Below are positions 55,015-56,281 of a DNA stretch of 56,281 nt, in pieces. The notes below the pieces were generated by a model. That model did no database searches. It saw nothing but the letters and a program-made list of their open reading frames with translations, and was not told the origin of the DNA. This DNA comes from Iodobacter sp. BJB302 (GTDB lineage Bacteria; Pseudomonadota; Gammaproteobacteria; Burkholderiales; Chitinibacteraceae): the NCBI RefSeq assembly GCF_002735645.1, contig NZ_PDZG01000026.1:1-56281 (forward strand), read 5' to 3'. The translations under genes and the position numbers were made by a program. Every line of letters begins with the position of its first letter. Positions within the stretch are counted from its first letter, which is position 1.

Positions 55015-55264
55015 CGCTAGTAGCACAGGGCTAAAGAATCCCCTTGAAGCACGCCGAAGCGAGGAACAAGCGGGCGGGGTTTCGGCGAGGACTGTTTGAG
55101 CGAGCCTGCGAGCGAGTTCCGCAGCCGCCGCTCGATTGTCCGCAGATGAGGGGCCTTCGTGCTTCCGGGGTCGCCTTCTTTGCTTACTTTCTTGGCGAAG
55201 CAAGAAAGTAAGTCCCCTGCGGGGGATTCCCGCACCAAAATCAAGGTGCCGAAGGCACTAAAAG
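55015..55264 (+). repeat. Mosaic dispersed repeat, copy 9, module C only
   Basis: It lacks module A. It has GAGGAACAAGCGGGCGGGGT, internal type III (TTTCGGCGAGGACTGTTTGAG) and the stem CTTACTTTCTTG (55183-55194) with CAAGAAAGTAAG (55201-55212). CCCCTGCGGGGG and GTGCCGAAGGCACTAAAA end it. It faces copy 8 in inverted orientation. The remaining 236 bases before the ATPase gene hold no recognisable feature. Confidence 0.86.
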
Positions 55265-55500
55265 TGAAGCAGTCCAAAAAGATCTCTTCAATCACACCGA
55301 AACGCTTTCTACTGCAAGGAAGGGCGCGAATACACTAACGACTTATCTCCGATAGTTTATGAAAAGCAACATTCTGATCGGCCCGAAATTGTCTAGAAAA
55401 CTCTCAGCGTCTCAGCGATTCAAGATATTGATGGGCTCAGCTATGTAATTGATGTCTTGTAGGATAATATGCTAGAAAGATTACAGACAAGGACAGATCA

Positions 55501-56082
55501 ATGGAAGCAAATGCAGAAGTTGAAGTTCAAAAAGATGAGTTTGTGCAGTGGTTCTCAACTAGGCCAAAGTGGGTTCAAACAGCGGCGACCCGGCTTGCTG
55601 CCAGTCGAAAATTCCCCACGAAAGAAGAGATAGAGCAGTTGGCCAACCTATGTGTAGCAGAGGCTAATGGCGAAGCTGGCACGGTTTACGAACCAGTCAC
55701 ATACGGGATGCTGGGCACCGCCGCCGGTTCGGCTTCATTCAAGCTCACGAAGCTAGATAAAGTCGTTGGAGTAAACGCAATACGGCACAACGCGAGCCTC
55801 GATTTCGGCAATTCAGACTTGTCAGTGGTATTCGGAATGAATGGGACCGGCAAGTCCGGATTCGCAAGGCTCTTGAAACATACCTGCGGCACACGCCACA
55901 AATCAGACCTCCTCCCTGACGTTTTCAGTTCGACAAATACCATCCCTTCCTGCGAGGTGGTGATTTCCACTGCCAGCGGGAACGAATTACTCCAATGGCA
56001 AGCAGATGCCAAAGGACTCCCACGACTCAGGTCAGTTCATGTGTTCGATACCCCCCTATGTCAGACTAGTTGTCGCCTCTGA
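55501..56082 (+). pseudogene. Truncated AAA-family ATPase, interrupted by an insertion sequence
   Basis: The N-terminal 190 or so residues of a large P-loop ATPase are present. The opening FVQWFSTRPKWVQTAATRLA and a helical region precede a Walker A motif FGMNGTGKSGFARLL (Gly/Lys at about 112-119). The match to the family continues to VHVFDT at about 185, after which the reading frame runs into insertion-sequence DNA and stops at 56082. Family members with this start are several hundred residues long, so the gene is broken. Walker B and the C-terminal part would lie beyond the element. AAGGA precedes the ATG. Proteins of this type are often found in defence-like islands; no specific function is claimed. 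Confidence 0.75.
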
Positions 56083-56281
56083 ATTTTCATGGGCTTGAAA
56101 AAAACATAGGCTTCATCATGCAAAAAATTACGTATTCTGACGACTTTAAACACCAAGCATTGAGCAAGGTTTATCAGCGCCAAGGCCGTACGATTGCGTC
56201 GGTGGCGCAGGGGCTTAATCTGCCTCAATCGACATTAAAGGGCTGGATGGCTGCCGCTAAAAAATCACAAATGGTGCTCCT
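56055..56281 (+). mobile_element. Left end of an insertion sequence with its transposase start
   Basis: Sequence unlike the ATPase begins at about 56052-56060 (TATGTCAGACTAGTTGTCGC). A small open frame starts at ATG 56118. The exact terminal repeat and target duplication cannot be set because the right end is outside the window. Confidence 0.65.
56118..56281 (+). CDS. Transposase N-terminus, HTH_Tnp_1 type (runs off window)
   Basis: The first 54 residues are MQKITYSDDFKHQALSKVYQ, then RQGRTIASVAQGLNLPQSTL and KGWMAAAKK. This is the DNA-binding helix-turn-helix of OrfA-like transposases (IS3/IS911-like or a related group). The family cannot be fixed from the N-terminus alone. The gene has no strong ribosome binding site and continues beyond 56281. 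Its insertion is what truncates the preceding ATPase gene. Confidence 0.7.
   Translation, partial: MQKITYSDDFKHQALSKVYQRQGRTIASVAQGLNLPQSTLKGWMAAAKKSQMVL

Overview
The window looks like a chromosomal segment of a violacein-producing betaproteobacterium of the Neisseriales/Chromobacteriaceae, most like Iodobacter. The grounds are a complete vioABCDE cluster, an arginine deiminase operon of the Pseudomonas/Chromobacterium type, and generally betaproteobacterial-looking proteins. This is inferred from protein recognition only; no rRNA or marker gene is present.

Layout. 0-8 kb: the tail of an IS1595-like transposase, then slt, an NDUFA9-like epimerase, a small RRM-like protein, ldhA, and a PAS histidine kinase with an overlapping FixJ-type regulator. 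8-13.5 kb: yaaA, a two-RCK potassium channel with a small membrane partner, and a MATE efflux pump. 13.6-21 kb: the violacein genes on the minus strand in transcription order vioA-B-C-D-E, tightly packed and probably translationally coupled, converging on the MATE gene across a shared terminator. 21-22.5 kb: a 1.5 kb AT-rich gene-free region with several palindromes. 22.5-28 kb: arcD-arcA-arcB-arcC, converting arginine to ornithine, CO2, ammonia and ATP. 28-40 kb: LysR/LysE, then puuR, puuD, a second glutamine amidotransferase, puuA, a putrescine-type aminotransferase, gabT and gabD, which together can take putrescine and GABA to succinate. 40-54.6 kb: LysR/NmrA pair, MscS, a CHMI-like tautomerase, two chemoreceptors, a metallophosphoesterase, trhO, an MFS exporter, a tail-collar/DUF6916/GNAT group, a quinone reductase with a divergent LysR, and a cupin. 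The last kilobase has an AAA ATPase gene cut short by an insertion sequence that runs off the window.

The most unusual feature is a family of about 250-430 bp mosaic repeats, nine larger copies plus several fragments. Most begin 8-31 nt after a stop codon and lie in the same orientation as that gene. They separate arcA/arcB, arcB/arcC, puuA/aminotransferase, aminotransferase/gabT and gabT/gabD. Each carries an ordered series of stem-loops. One 12-bp stem shows a covarying base pair (A-T versus C-G) between copies, which points to selection on a folded RNA or single-stranded DNA form. I consider this family the best candidate for something undescribed.
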